A DNA stretch of 64,000 nt from Sipunculus nudus. Lineage: Eukaryota > Annelida > Sipuncula > Golfingiida > Sipunculidae. Positions 35,877 through 45,649 of the stretch are shown here, piece after piece; within the stretch, counting starts at the first letter, position 1, and every line of letters begins with the position of its first letter. Made by a program: the position numbers and the translations under genes. The stretch is taken from positions 41,669,558-41,733,557 of the forward strand of contig CM049310.1 of assembly GCA_026874595.1 (NCBI GenBank), given 5' to 3'. The notes beneath the pieces were generated by a model that saw only the letters and a list, made by a program, of their open reading frames with translations, had not been told where the DNA came from and ran no database searches.

Positions 35877-37907
35877 ATGGCGGAAGCACTTACCAGGCTG
35901 TTGGTGCTTTCCCAGAGGGAAAGAGAAGTGATCCCGGGTCTCACCCAGATCACAGGTGGGCTGCAGCAGGCAGCAAGGCACGGGCCTGACGCCCTCCAGA
36001 TGATTACGGGGCTCATCACGGAGAGCATCGGTAGAGCGCAGGCGGCGGACGTGCGGACCGAGATGGAGGGTCGAGGCGCGAACAAGGGTTCGGCCTCACA
36101 GAGCCCAGCAGGCGAGGGAGCGATGCAAGGGGCATCGAACTCGCCAAGCTCTACGCTGGGTTCCCCGAGCTCGGTACCGGCCACCCCGACAGGGGACGCT
36201 AGTTTCGAGCTATTCGATGACTCCCCGGAGAGGGGCAACGATTCATACAGGGTAGTGGTAACCCCGCAGACCCCGGGAGTGGTCACCCCGGAGGTCCCGG
36301 GGCCGGACAAGGCGGGGACGCCCGAACGGTCGGGGTCTCCAATCATAGACGTGGGATCGCCTGAGTGGCCGACGGTTCTCAGGACACTGTCCCCGAGCTC
36401 GATCGAGAGATCGACGCCCTCTAATCCAGTCCGCTCAGGTGATAGCGGGTCGCCCACCAAACCGGGGACCCGGGTTAATCAAGCAGCGGACGGAACTCCG
36501 ACCCGAAGCTCGCCTGTACGGACAGGGAGCACGGAGAACGGCCAGCCGGAAGGTGAGGTGGCCGACCAGGAGAAAGAGGGCTTGGCTCGGTACTGGGTCA
36601 GGGGCTTACCGGCGGCCCTCAGGCAGAACAGTAGAAAAATGAACAGGCTGGTGACGGAGTGCACGGGCACCTCCGCCTGTAAGACAAAGTTCGACAGGGG
36701 AGTAATGGTGGTCACGCTCCCCGAAACAGCAAGGGAAGCCAGGCCCGACTGGCGCCCACTGATCAAGGCGGGGCCCAAGGTAGTGGTGGAGCTTGCACGG
36801 GGCAACAAGCAAGCCAAACCAGAGGGCACCCAACAAACATCGGTGGTGGCCAGAGGAATGAGCCCGCATATCTCAACAGAGGAGATCATGGCGGAGTTAA
36901 ATGAACAGGGCTTAAAAGCCAAAGAGGTCGTGCGGCTCAGGCACGGAAAAAAGCCGGTGTGGAAGGTGCTCGTGCACTTTCAGCAGAGCGAGAGCGCTAC
37001 GAGGGCACTCGAGCACGGGTTCAGGTACGGGAGCGAGCGTATACGCTGCGAGGCTTTCCGGAAGGCCGTAGAGCCGATCCAGTGCCTGAACTGCTACCAG
37101 TTCGGGCACACGGCCAAAGTATGCACTAAGGCTGGCAGGTGCAGGCACTGTGGCGAGGCAGGCCACTATGCCAAAGATTGTCGAAGGGCAGCCGACAAGA
37201 GCAAGCCAAAATGTGCAAACTGCGGGGGCGACCACAGGGCGATGTACAGGGGCTGTACAGCCTTCAAAGGTGCCCGGCAGAGGCCGACAACGGCTAAACA
37301 CGGCACTGAAGGGAAGCCGACCAGCAAGAGCGCGGAAGGCAGGAAAGGCAAAGCCCACCAGACTGGCGTGACCTACGCCAAAATCACCAGAGGCTCCCGG
37401 GGACCCACGGCCTCAGAGGCTGTAAGGACCCAGAAGGCTCCCGCTCCCGAAAGGGGGCAGGTCGTGGCTAGCGGTAGCACGTCCACCAGGCTTGCCGGAG
37501 GGCGGGCCGCGGCCAAAAACCGCAATGTAACGGAAAAGGGGGTAGCTCCGGCGGAGGAGCAAGCCGTGGCTGAAAGCCAGGCTATGCTAGAGATCAACCC
37601 AGAGAAACTGATAAAGTTTCTCTGTGAAGTGATCACAGAAACGCTGAAGCTGGCGAAAGTCAATGAGCCCAGAGAACGGGCCGTAACAGTGGTGAAGAAG
37701 TCGGCTACTAGGCACCTAGGCCTAGAATTGTCGTGGACGGCGCTGTCGGACAGAGGAACGGAAAAGGACCGTGAGGAGCCGAGAGCTCGATCGGTACCAG
37801 CCAGTAACGCATCATCCAAAAAGGATAAGGGCAGCTATAGGCAGCCCAAATCCAAAAAGGCCGGTAGCAACGGTTTTAAGAAGTCGGTGGGGGGACGTCA
37901 TGGTTAA
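35877..37907 (+). CDS. Retrotransposon ORF1, gag-like RNA-binding protein with three zinc knuckles
   Basis: 676 aa. Expected to coat the element RNA and form the ribonucleoprotein that carries it to the target. The N-terminus to about residue 60 is partly helical; residues 70-225 are rich in Pro, Ser, Gly and Thr and look disordered. Residues about 235-310 form a folded segment, and 321-398 resemble the RRM/PRE-type domain that precedes the knuckles in Jockey- and I-type ORF1 proteins. Knuckles: C403-C406-H411-C416 and C422-C425-H430-C435 (both CX2CX4HX4C), then C446-C449-H453-C460 (CX2CX3HX6C), a spacing common in such elements. The C-terminal third is basic and low in complexity. The start is the first ATG of the transcript, with A at -3 and G at +4. 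The stop overlaps the ORF2 start. Confidence 0.93.
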   Translation: MAEALTRLLVLSQREREVIPGLTQITGGLQQAARHGPDALQMITGLITESIGRAQAADVRTEMEGRGANKGSASQSPAGEGAMQGASNSPSSTLGSPSSVPATPTGDASFELFDDSPERGNDSYRVVVTPQTPGVVTPEVPGPDKAGTPERSGSPIIDVGSPEWPTVLRTLSPSSIERSTPSNPVRSGDSGSPTKPGTRVNQAADGTPTRSSPVRTGSTENGQPEGEVADQEKEGLARYWVRGLPAALRQNSRKMNRLVTECTGTSACKTKFDRGVMVVTLPETAREARPDWRPLIKAGPKVVVELARGNKQAKPEGTQQTSVVARGMSPHISTEEIMAELNEQGLKAKEVVRLRHGKKPVWKVLVHFQQSESATRALEHGFRYGSERIRCEAFRKAVEPIQCLNCYQFGHTAKVCTKAGRCRHCGEAGHYAKDCRRAADKSKPKCANCGGDHRAMYRGCTAFKGARQRPTTAKHGTEGKPTSKSAEGRKGKAHQTGVTYAKITRGSRGPTASEAVRTQKAPAPERGQVVASGSTSTRLAGGRAAAKNRNVTEKGVAPAEEQAVAESQAMLEINPEKLIKFLCEVITETLKLAKVNEPRERAVTVVKKSATRHLGLELSWTALSDRGTEKDREEPRARSVPASNASSKKDKGSYRQPKSKKAGSNGFKKSVGGRHG

Positions 37908-40689
37908 GCTCAAACTATGCCACGCAAACGTGAATGGCCTGTATGGAAGGAGGTTAGAGATACTCAACTATATCCACAGGCATTCCGTAGATATCATGGC
38001 TATCAGCGAGTCTAAGCTGACCAGAAACGTTTCCTTCACCGGCTATAACCTGCTACACAGGGGACGGCCAGACGGTAATATGGGAGGCGGAGTGGCTCTC
38101 TTGATCAAAGAGAACCTAGTATACCGCCAAACAAACTGGCTAGGAAGGATGGACATAGAAGCTCTAACGGTTAGAGTTGAACCTGTCCACAGCGGCGACC
38201 CGGCAATCGATGTAATAGTATATTACAACCCGCCACAGTCACGGCCCAGGGCACAACTCTTTGACAAGATTAAGAGGAACAGCAGCCACTACGTGGTGTT
38301 AGGGGACCTAAATGCCCCACACACCTCGTATGGCAGCAGATCCTCTAATCTGAACGGGAAAGCACTGATGGATTGCATAGATCGGTACGGTATGGTGATA
38401 ATGAACGATGGGAGCCCGACCAGGGTGAACCCCACGACCGGTGGAACGAACATACTCGATCTGGCAATCGTATCGCCCGAGGTAGGACTGGTCAGTAAAT
38501 TTCATGTAGGGGAAGATATAGGCAGCGATCACATGCCAATTCATTTAGAGCTCGATTGGAGAGCGAACAGAAAGCCACCCAAAATGGTGAGGCCTTGGAG
38601 AAAGGCAAACTGGAGGCTCTTTAAAAATGAATTGGCAGACAGGCTCCGAGGTATCGCTGAACCATCGACCCCAGAAGGAATCGACACCCTAGTCGACAAA
38701 CTGACCTCTGAAATGCGAGATTGCCTGGACCGAGCGTGTCCGATGGTGGAAAGGAAAAACCGTAACTGGTGGTCATTCACCCCAACGATTAAAGCACTTG
38801 TAAGGGAAAGAAGGAGGATCAGAAGGCTTCAGATCCAACTCCGAACAGAGGAGTTAAAATCCCAATACAATGCTATTAGTCGGGAGGTGAAAAATGCAAT
38901 AAAAGCCCAGAAAAAGGCGGAATGGTACAAGTTCACGAGCGGTATGGACCACAGAATATCAGTGGGCGAATTTTGGCGACAGGTCCGCCAATACACGGGC
39001 TCGATGAACAAACCATCGGTCGGAACTACAGACCTCACAGGCCCGATGGGAACGGTGGCTAGTACGGAAAAGGACAAGGCAAATTTGTTCGCGGAGACGC
39101 TCCGGAACATACACAAGGTCCCGACGGGACCCCAGTTCGACGACCAAACACAGGAGGAGGTTGATCGGCACGTAAGACAAGGTGCAAACGAGTTATACTC
39201 GCCTCTGGCAAGGGTAGAGAGCTGCTACGCTCAGACAGCAGAGGACGAGCCGCTACTGAGAGCGATCTCAAAAGCGGAAGTCAGCAGGAAGCTGAAAAAA
39301 CTCAAAAGCAGAAAAGCCCCGGGGGAGGACGGCCTCACCAGGGAAGTGCTGATTAACCTACCGGAGGAAGGGCTGGAAGCGCTCACATCTGTGTTCAACG
39401 CGTGTCTGAAACTGGGGTACTTCCCAAGGGCATGGAAAAGAGCGAACGTGATCATGATCCCGAAGCCGGGAAAGGATCACTCGCTGCCGAAAAGCTACCG
39501 ACCCATCAGCCTACTGCCAATTCTGGGCAAAGTGCTGGAACGAATACTGGCTGGCAGGATCAGTGGTCACTTGGAGGAAGCAAAATTCTTTAACCCGAAT
39601 CAGAGCGGGTTCCGTAAGGGCAGGTCGACAAATGACCAACTGTTCAGGTTGACTCAGTCGGTGGGACAATGCCTGCAGCGATCTAATGATACTATAGGTG
39701 TATTCCTAGACGTCGAGAAAGCCTTCGACGCAGTATGGCGGGATGGTCTAAGGTATAAGATCGCAACGCAGGCAAAACTACCGACTCGCATTGTGAGGCT
39801 CCTCTCGTCCTTCCTAAGTGACAGGAAGCTATGGGTCAGAGTAGGTGACGCTAAGTCGCATGAGATCGAACCCGCCGCAGGCACACCGCAGGGCTCAGCT
39901 CTCAGCCCGCTGCTCTATGTCATATTCGTCAACGACATGCCTAGCCTGTCCGAGAAAGGAGGGGTCCGCACGGGGGCGACGAGCCAATTTGCGGACGACA
40001 CTGCGCTATGGACACATAGCAAGAGGGCAGTACCCAGGTTACAGGCCGGTCTAGACGAGGTGACAAAGTGGTGCGCCAAATGGCGAGTAAGAGTCAATGC
40101 GACAAAAACGCAGGCTTGCAAATTCGGTAGGCACCTGAAAGGCAGTAAGGCCGGCAAAGCGCCAGAACTGAAATTGGCCGGGGAACCAATTCAATTCACA
40201 GACCAGATAAAATTTCTGGGTCTGACGGTTGATAAGAGACTCACATGGGCGGCTCATATAGAGGATATCGAACAGAGGGTCAAAGCGAGACTCAACTGCT
40301 TAAGAGTGCTAAAAGCAGGATCAGGAGGCATGTCTACCCAAAGTTTGATATACCTTTATAAAGCCTGGATCAGACCGGTTATGACATACGGCTGCATAGC
40401 CCTGATCACCGCCAAAGAGCACCACATTAAAAAACTTCAACGGCTTCAAAACAGAGCCTTAAGGACGGCCTTGAGACTCCCGCCCCGCACGCGGATATCT
40501 GTGCTTCACGAGAAGGCAGATATAGAGTATGTGAGCGACCACATACTAAGGTTGAGCAAAGGCTATGTCGAAAAGGTGAAGCAAGAGAAGTTTTATAAAG
40601 ACCTCAAAATGTGGCTCGACTGGCAAAAGATCAGTGGCAGACGGAAACCCAGTATTATCACCCCACTAGAGAAAGTGGGGGAAGGGTAG
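37900..40689 (+). CDS. Retrotransposon ORF2, APE endonuclease and reverse transcriptase
   Basis: 929 aa. Nicks the target and copies the element RNA from the nick (target-primed reverse transcription). Endonuclease domain, residues 1-220: HANVNG near the start, catalytic E37 (ISESKL), GDLNAPH at 135-141, D187 (ILDLAI) and the SDH triad end at 209-211. Reverse transcriptase: KAPGEDGLT 472-480, SYRPISLL 532-539, NQSGFRKGRST from 567, FLDVEKAFD 602-610 with first catalytic D604, GTPQGSALSPLLY 661-673, FADD 697-700 with the catalytic Asp pair, FLGL at 772-775. A thumb-like C-terminal region follows; there is no RNase H and no clear C-terminal zinc knuckle. Length is close to that of Jockey-clade ORF2. 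I chose ATG 37900 (G at -3, G at +4) over the upstream in-frame ATG at 37771, because the endonuclease starts right after it and it overlaps the ORF1 stop by 8 nt (ATGGTTAA), suiting termination-reinitiation. Confidence 0.95.
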   Translation: MVKLKLCHANVNGLYGRRLEILNYIHRHSVDIMAISESKLTRNVSFTGYNLLHRGRPDGNMGGGVALLIKENLVYRQTNWLGRMDIEALTVRVEPVHSGDPAIDVIVYYNPPQSRPRAQLFDKIKRNSSHYVVLGDLNAPHTSYGSRSSNLNGKALMDCIDRYGMVIMNDGSPTRVNPTTGGTNILDLAIVSPEVGLVSKFHVGEDIGSDHMPIHLELDWRANRKPPKMVRPWRKANWRLFKNELADRLRGIAEPSTPEGIDTLVDKLTSEMRDCLDRACPMVERKNRNWWSFTPTIKALVRERRRIRRLQIQLRTEELKSQYNAISREVKNAIKAQKKAEWYKFTSGMDHRISVGEFWRQVRQYTGSMNKPSVGTTDLTGPMGTVASTEKDKANLFAETLRNIHKVPTGPQFDDQTQEEVDRHVRQGANELYSPLARVESCYAQTAEDEPLLRAISKAEVSRKLKKLKSRKAPGEDGLTREVLINLPEEGLEALTSVFNACLKLGYFPRAWKRANVIMIPKPGKDHSLPKSYRPISLLPILGKVLERILAGRISGHLEEAKFFNPNQSGFRKGRSTNDQLFRLTQSVGQCLQRSNDTIGVFLDVEKAFDAVWRDGLRYKIATQAKLPTRIVRLLSSFLSDRKLWVRVGDAKSHEIEPAAGTPQGSALSPLLYVIFVNDMPSLSEKGGVRTGATSQFADDTALWTHSKRAVPRLQAGLDEVTKWCAKWRVRVNATKTQACKFGRHLKGSKAGKAPELKLAGEPIQFTDQIKFLGLTVDKRLTWAAHIEDIEQRVKARLNCLRVLKAGSGGMSTQSLIYLYKAWIRPVMTYGCIALITAKEHHIKKLQRLQNRALRTALRLPPRTRISVLHEKADIEYVSDHILRLSKGYVEKVKQEKFYKDLKMWLDWQKISGRRKPSIITPLEKVGEG

Positions 40690-41003
40690 AAAGGCTCCGG
40701 GGCACCGCAGCGCCCGCCTGCAAAAGACAAACACGGGCCGTCCATCGGATGAGGACGTTAAATGGCGGTCCCGTGTCCAGAAGGGGACGGGCACGTAAAA
40801 GACCCCATACTGTTTTTCGATAGAAGAGTAGGCCAGCCTGTTGCCGGCAGTATGGAACCTGGCCCTGTAGAGCCAGCCGTTTGGTGGAAAAAGTTACGGG
40901 GATCCCGAAAGGATCAGGGACAAGGCTCCAAGACGTCAAAATAACCGGGGGTCCGGTCAGGACCAGCAGGGACAAGGCTCAAGACATGATGGCAAAAGCA
41001 CCA

Positions 41004-41039
41004 GAGAAGGCTCCCGAGAAGGCTCCCGAGAAGGCTCCG
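41004..41039 (+). repeat. Three tandem 12-bp repeats in the 3' UTR
   Basis: GAGAAGGCTCCC, GAGAAGGCTCCC and GAGAAGGCTCCG in direct succession. Their core AAGGCTC also occurs in the dispersed GGGACAAGGCTC copies around them, suggesting a motif recognised in the 3' end of the RNA. Confidence 0.8.
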
Positions 41040-41304
41040 ATCGAACGAGAGCTGTACCTGGTCGAAGGGACAAGGCTCATGACGGGACTGCGAATAGTCC
41101 AGGGGCAGGCCGGTAGCGCTCGGACATTACTGGCAGGTTGCGAGGCTCAGGCTCCCGGAACACCTGGGGGATTCCTCGGTGGTTGACGGTTGGCGAGGGC
41201 GGGCCGGACCTAGCTGGCTAGCTGGCGTGTCAGTTCTGGCGACCTCAGTGCAGAATGAGGGGGACCCGAAGAGGCAAAACTGCGGCGTAGAAACCCTAGT
41301 TATT

Positions 41305-41330
41305 GCCTGAGCGGTGTAACGGTTATGGAT
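41305..41330 (+). other. tRNA-5'-half-like 3' terminus of the retrotransposon
   Basis: GCCTGAGCGGTGTAACGG followed by TTATGGAT aligns with the first 26 nt of tRNA-Pro (GGCTCGTTGGTCTAGGGG...), and its D-arm GGTGTAACGGTTAT resembles AGTGTAGTGGTTAT-type D-arms of metazoan tRNAs. The A-box-like CGGTGTAACGG is at 41312-41322 and the B box of the split tRNA-Pro at 41367-41377, 55 nt start to start, against 43 nt in the intact gene; pol III tolerates such an increase in intron-bearing tRNA genes. Confidence 0.55.
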
Positions 41331-41344
41331 GGGGTATGATTCTC
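41331..41344 (+). repeat. Target-site duplication, right copy
   Basis: GGGGTATGATTCTC, identical to the left copy; it follows the element end ...TTATGGAT directly. Confidence 0.95.
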
Positions 41345-41388
41345 GCTTCGGGTGCGAGAGGTCCCGGGTTCAATTCCCGGACGAGCCC
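41331..41388 (+). pseudogene. tRNA-Pro 3' part right of the retrotransposon, U19
   Basis: The target duplication and the remaining 44 nt of the gene: anticodon arm with CGG, variable loop, T-arm with intact B box, acceptor 3' strand and discriminator C, then the T5 terminator. It lacks its own acceptor 5' strand; the retrotransposon end supplies only a poor substitute. Confidence 0.93.
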
Positions 41389-43260
41389 GATATATTTTTA
41401 GCCATCCTTAGATTGCCCCTCGATCTTTCACCTGAGAATTTCTTCTTCCCGCTCACTTAGACCGCAGATAATTTAGGTTCGTCATTAGACCTTGGTCGAT
41501 CTTTTCTGTTAACGTTTTCATACATATTTTGTAGGGAATTTCTCGAAATCAAATGACCGGGTGCCACAGCTCATACTAAAACATTAAAATTATTTCAGAA
41601 TATAAAATAATATAGCTTTTCACCGATCACATGTGCTTACCTGCAAATTTAGTTTTAATTGCTGTGGAGAAAGTGCATACATCTTGTTAATCCTAATATT
41701 TCAATTCGACAACCTCTGATTTATACTCACTTAAACTATAGCGTGGTTACAATATTATCGCCTACAGCCATGGGTCATGGGAGAAAGGGTTACTTGGGTT
41801 AATAGGTTAAAAATGTGATTTCGCATGGGGGTTCGAACCCTGGACCATTGGCGTGTGAGGCGACCCTGAGAGCCACTACACTTCGAAACCGTTCGACAAT
41901 GAACTTCAGTCATTCTGAAGCTTAAGGATCATGTGCTAACTTGTTTTTTGGAGACCAGTTGGATATTGGATAGGGGGAAACTCACTTTGATTTTGAATCC
42001 AACCAGTCCAAAATAAAACAAATGAAGTATTAATATGATTCATGTTCAAACAATCCCTAACTGGGAGCATGTTCTACTTCAAATATCAACGATATAGGAT
42101 ATTCAAGATCAAGTCAAAGTATCCTATGGATACTGCAGATCATGTACAAATGTGATAGGAGAAAAAGTTTATGTCAAGAAAAAAATGAAACTGGAAAGTT
42201 CTACAAAAATAATCAGTAATATCACTGAAGGACCTGAATTAAGGATGACTTCAAATTTTTACATTCAATCATGATGAACTTTATTGGAACGGATCGTACA
42301 GCACTTTTTCAATTCGAAATCTTAAACTCATGCCAGGGAACAGATAGGTTGCGATATGTCGCTCATTTAAAAAAAAGATACTTTCTTGTCAGTATTGGAG
42401 AATGATGAATAAAAATATGTAGCTGTCGTATTCGACATGTATAAATTTACCGCGAAGGCACTAGAGTATCATCCTTACACCCATTTCAATTGCTGTTCAG
42501 TAAATGAATATATCTCATTGGTCGTTATATTTTTAAAATCGACAATCCTTAATTTATACAAACTTAAACAAAGGACTTTATAAATAATATCTACTCTAGC
42601 TTGTGACATGTGAAACATGGATTTTCAGGAGGAGGTAAATAGTCTAAGTATTTCGGTTTACGCTCTGGTTCGAAATTAGGACCTGCCGTGTGTGAGATCA
42701 ACGTGAGAGCGATCAGGCTCGAATCCACTGGGTATCATACTTCGGTTCTTCTTAAGCATAACAATGATATGCCATACCATATCTCGAGGCCAGTTGAAGA
42801 CTGCGCAGGGGAAAGCTCCTCTTTGGTTTGTTATCTGATCAGTCCATAAATAATATGACGTATAAATACGATTAAAAATCAGACGATTCCTAACTAGGAG
42901 GATACTCTCCTTCAGACATGAACAACGACAATATCAGTTGAACCAAAGTCAGATAAAGCCTGTGCTTCATACTTATATTTTAACAATATTAGAAACAAAA
43001 GTAAGAAGATGTAGCTTTTGATCGTATCACAGATGCGCAGCTGCAAATCAATTTAATATACTGTGGAGATAAAAATAGTCACTTCTGAACATGCTTCAAG
43101 TGACGAACAGGAACTGAATTAAGCTTGATCACTCGGATGGATAAAACGAATATTCGCTTATTGATATTTCACAAATTACGACATGAAGTATCTTATAATT
43201 ATGTGTCATCCAGTACATGCAAATGATGAAAAATGGTGGAGGTTATATTTGGCAAAAATG

Positions 43261-43333
43261 TGGTTCCGCTGGGGTTCGAACCCAGGACCTTTCGCGTGTG
43301 AGGCGAACGTGATAGCCACTACACTACGAAACC
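43261..43333 (-). tRNA. tRNA-Val (CAC), U19
   Basis: Array consensus gene in long-unit flanks (GGCAAAAATG). Confidence 0.95.
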
Positions 43334-43740
43334 GCTCGATATCGTGCCTTCTTTATTCTGAAGCTCAAGGATATTACAGCTAATCTTTTATGCGACATCC
43401 TCTGCAGACGAAAGTGGGGTACTTCTTATCTCAGTTAAGAATCCGGTCACTACATAAATAACTATATATGATTTTCATTTTTTAATACAATAATAATTCC
43501 TATTATATTCTTGTTTAAATGTCAACTACATAGGTTTGAGCCAAGATGAAATAAAAATTAACTTATCTTAACGTCACACCTTGTAAGCTGTTAAAGGAGG
43601 ACGCCGGAAAATATTTACAATTAAATTGGGCAAAAAATGTGAAACCTGGATTCAGGAAAATCTGAAATTTAAGTATTCATACATGATGAACAAAAATGGA
43701 ACAATAGACTCTTCGAATTTAACTTCGACACTGTTAAGTT

Positions 43741-43811
43741 GGCTCGTTGGTGTAGGAGTAAGATTCTCGCTTCGGGTGCTAGAGCTTCCGGGTTCTATCC
43801 CGGACGAGCCC
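43741..43811 (+). pseudogene. Degenerate tRNA-Pro (CGG), U20
   Basis: 71-nt allele with six-base T-loop and mismatched anticodon stem. Confidence 0.75.
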
Positions 43812-45098
43812 GGTATATTTTAGCCATCATTCGATTGCCCCTCGATCTTTGACCCGAGAATTTCTTCTTCCCGCTCACTAAGACAGCAGGTAATTTAGGT
43901 TCGCCATCAGACCTTGGTCGATCTTTTCTGTTAACGTTTTCACACATATTTTGTAGGGAATTTCTCGAAATCAAATGACCGGGTGCCACAGCTCATACTA
44001 AAACATTAAAAGTATTTCAGAATATAAAATAATATAGCTTTTCACCGATCACATGTGCTTACCTGCAAATTTAGTTTTAATTGCTGTTGAGAAAGTGCAT
44101 ACATCTTGTTAATCCTAATATTTCAATTCGACAACCTCTGATTTATACTCACTAAAACTATAGCGTGGTTACAATATTATCGCCTACAGCAATGGGTCAT
44201 GGGAGAGAGGGTTACCTGGTTTAATAGGTTAGAAATGTGATTTCGCATGGGGGTTCGAACCCTGGACCATTGGCGTGTGAGGCGACCCTGGGAGCCACTA
44301 CACTTCGAAACCGTTCGATAATGAACTTCAGTCATTCTGAAGCGTAAGGATCATGTGCAAACTTGTTTTTTGGAGACCAGTTGGATATTGGATAGGGGGA
44401 AACTCACTTTGATTTTAAATTCAACCAGTCCAAAATAAAACAAATGAAGTATTAATATGATTAATGTTCAAACAATCCCTAACTGGGAGCTGGGGTTTAC
44501 GCTCTGGTTCGAAATTAGGACCTGCCGCGTGTGAGATCAACGTGAGAGCGATCAGGCTCGAATCCGCTGGGTATCATACTTCGGTTCTTCTTAAGCATAA
44601 CAATGATATGCCAAACCATATCCCGAGGCCAGTTGAAGACTGCGCAGGGGAAAACTCCTCTTTGGTTTGTTATCTGATCAGTCCAATAATAATATGAAGT
44701 ATAAATACGATTAAAAATCAGACGATTCCTAACTAGGAGGATAGTCTCCTTCAGACATGAACAACGACAATATAAGTAGAACCAAAGTCAGATAAGCCTG
44801 TGCTACATACTTATATTTTAACAATATTGGAAACAAAAGTAAGAAGATGTAGCTTTTGATCGTATCACAGATGCGCAGCTGCAAATCAATTTAATATACT
44901 GTGGAGATAAAAATGGTCACTTCTGAACATGCTTCAAGTGACGAACAGGAACTGAATTAAGCTTGATCACTCGGATGGATAAAACGAATATTCGCTTATT
45001 GATATTTCACAAATTACGACCTGAAGTATCCTATAATTATGTCTGATCCAGTACATGCAAATGATAAAAAATGGTGGAGGTTATATTTGGGAAAAATA

Positions 45099-45171
45099 TG
45101 GTTCCGCTGGGGTTCGAACCCAGGACCTTTCGCGTGTGAGGCGAACGTGATAGCCACTACACTACGAAACC
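45099..45171 (-). tRNA. tRNA-Val (CAC), U20
   Basis: Array consensus gene, T5 terminator. Confidence 0.95.
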
Positions 45172-45577
45172 GCTCGATATCGTGCTTTTTTCATTCTGAA
45201 GCTCAAGGATATTTTAGCTAATCTTTTATGCGACATCATCTGCAGACCAAGGTGTTGTACTTCTTACCTCAGTTAAGAATCCGGTCACTACATAAATAAC
45301 TATATATGATTTTCATTTTAAATACAATAATAATTCCTATTATATTCCTGTTTAAATGTCAACTACATAGGTTTGAGCCAAGATGAAATAAAAATTAACA
45401 TACCTTAACGTCACACCTTGTAAGCTGTAAAAGGAGGACGCCGGAAAATATTTACAATGAAAATGGGCAAAAAATGTGAGACCTGGATTCAGGAAAATCT
45501 GAAATGTAAGTATTCATACATATTGAACAAAAATGGAACAATAGACTCTTCGAATTTCACTTCGACACTGTTAAGTT

Positions 45578-45649
45578 GGCTCGTTGGTCTAGGGGTATGA
45601 TTCTCGCTTCGGGTGCGAGAGGTCCCGGGTTCAATTCCCGGACGAGCCC
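45578..45649 (+). tRNA. tRNA-Pro (CGG), U21
   Basis: Array consensus and uninterrupted, although this unit is the sister of the retrotransposon-bearing U19. Confidence 0.93.

Larger units (their letters stand above)
35024..41330 (+). mobile_element. Full-length non-LTR (LINE) retrotransposon, Jockey-like, inserted in a tRNA-Pro gene
   Basis: 6307 bp between perfect 14-bp target duplications. Order: 853-nt 5' UTR, ORF1 (gag-like, three zinc knuckles), ORF2 (APE-type endonuclease then reverse transcriptase), 641-nt 3' UTR. There are no long terminal repeats, no integrase and no RNase H; both ORFs are open, so the copy looks young and possibly active. It is markedly richer in G+C than the array. 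Unlike most Jockey-type elements it ends without a poly(A) tail (...GGTTATGGAT). Clade placement rests on the ORF layout, ORF2 length and motif style and is not certain; R1-, I- or CR1-related placement should be tested by phylogeny. Confidence 0.95.
40690..41330 (+). other. Retrotransposon 3' UTR
   Basis: 641 nt, G+C-rich, with no poly(A) and no AATAAA near the end. It contains GAGAAGGCTCCC three times in tandem (41004-41039, last copy with one change) and GGGACAAGGCTC three times dispersed (40917, 40969, 41067). The last 25 nt or so resemble the 5' part of a tRNA gene. Short ORFs here are not convincing genes. Confidence 0.85.
34832..43576. repeat. Unit U19, type C, split by the retrotransposon
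   Basis: 8745 bp. Removing the element and one target duplication (6321 bp) leaves 2424 bp, exactly a long unit. Relic 1 at 41816-41890, extra segment 42069-42653 (no gene seen), relic 2 at 42654-42726. Confidence 0.95.
43577..45413. repeat. Unit U20, type B
   Basis: 1837 bp. Relic 1 at 44238-44312, relic 2 at 44493-44565. Carries private markers GATAGTCTCC, GTGCTACATAC and AAGGTGTTGTAC, shared only with U22. Confidence 0.94.

Noticed and set aside
35699-36460. 253-aa ORF on the minus strand opposite ORF1 and the 5' UTR
   Set aside because: A shadow of the G+C-rich, Pro/Ser/Gly-rich ORF1 coding strand; low complexity and no known domain.
37771-37899. Longer ORF2 start at the in-frame ATG 37771
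   Set aside because: The extra 43 residues show no endonuclease homology and lie entirely inside ORF1; ATG 37900 lies immediately before the endonuclease domain and at the ORF1 stop.
40881-41186. ORFs in the 3' UTR of the element (70-105 aa)
   Set aside because: They consist of G+C-rich repeats (AAGGCTC), lack domains, and lie after the normal end of a Jockey-type ORF2.
35024-41330. LTR retrotransposon, endogenous retrovirus or DNA transposon
   Set aside because: No terminal repeats or inverted termini, no protease, integrase or transposase; APE endonuclease plus RT and a 14-bp duplication identify a LINE.
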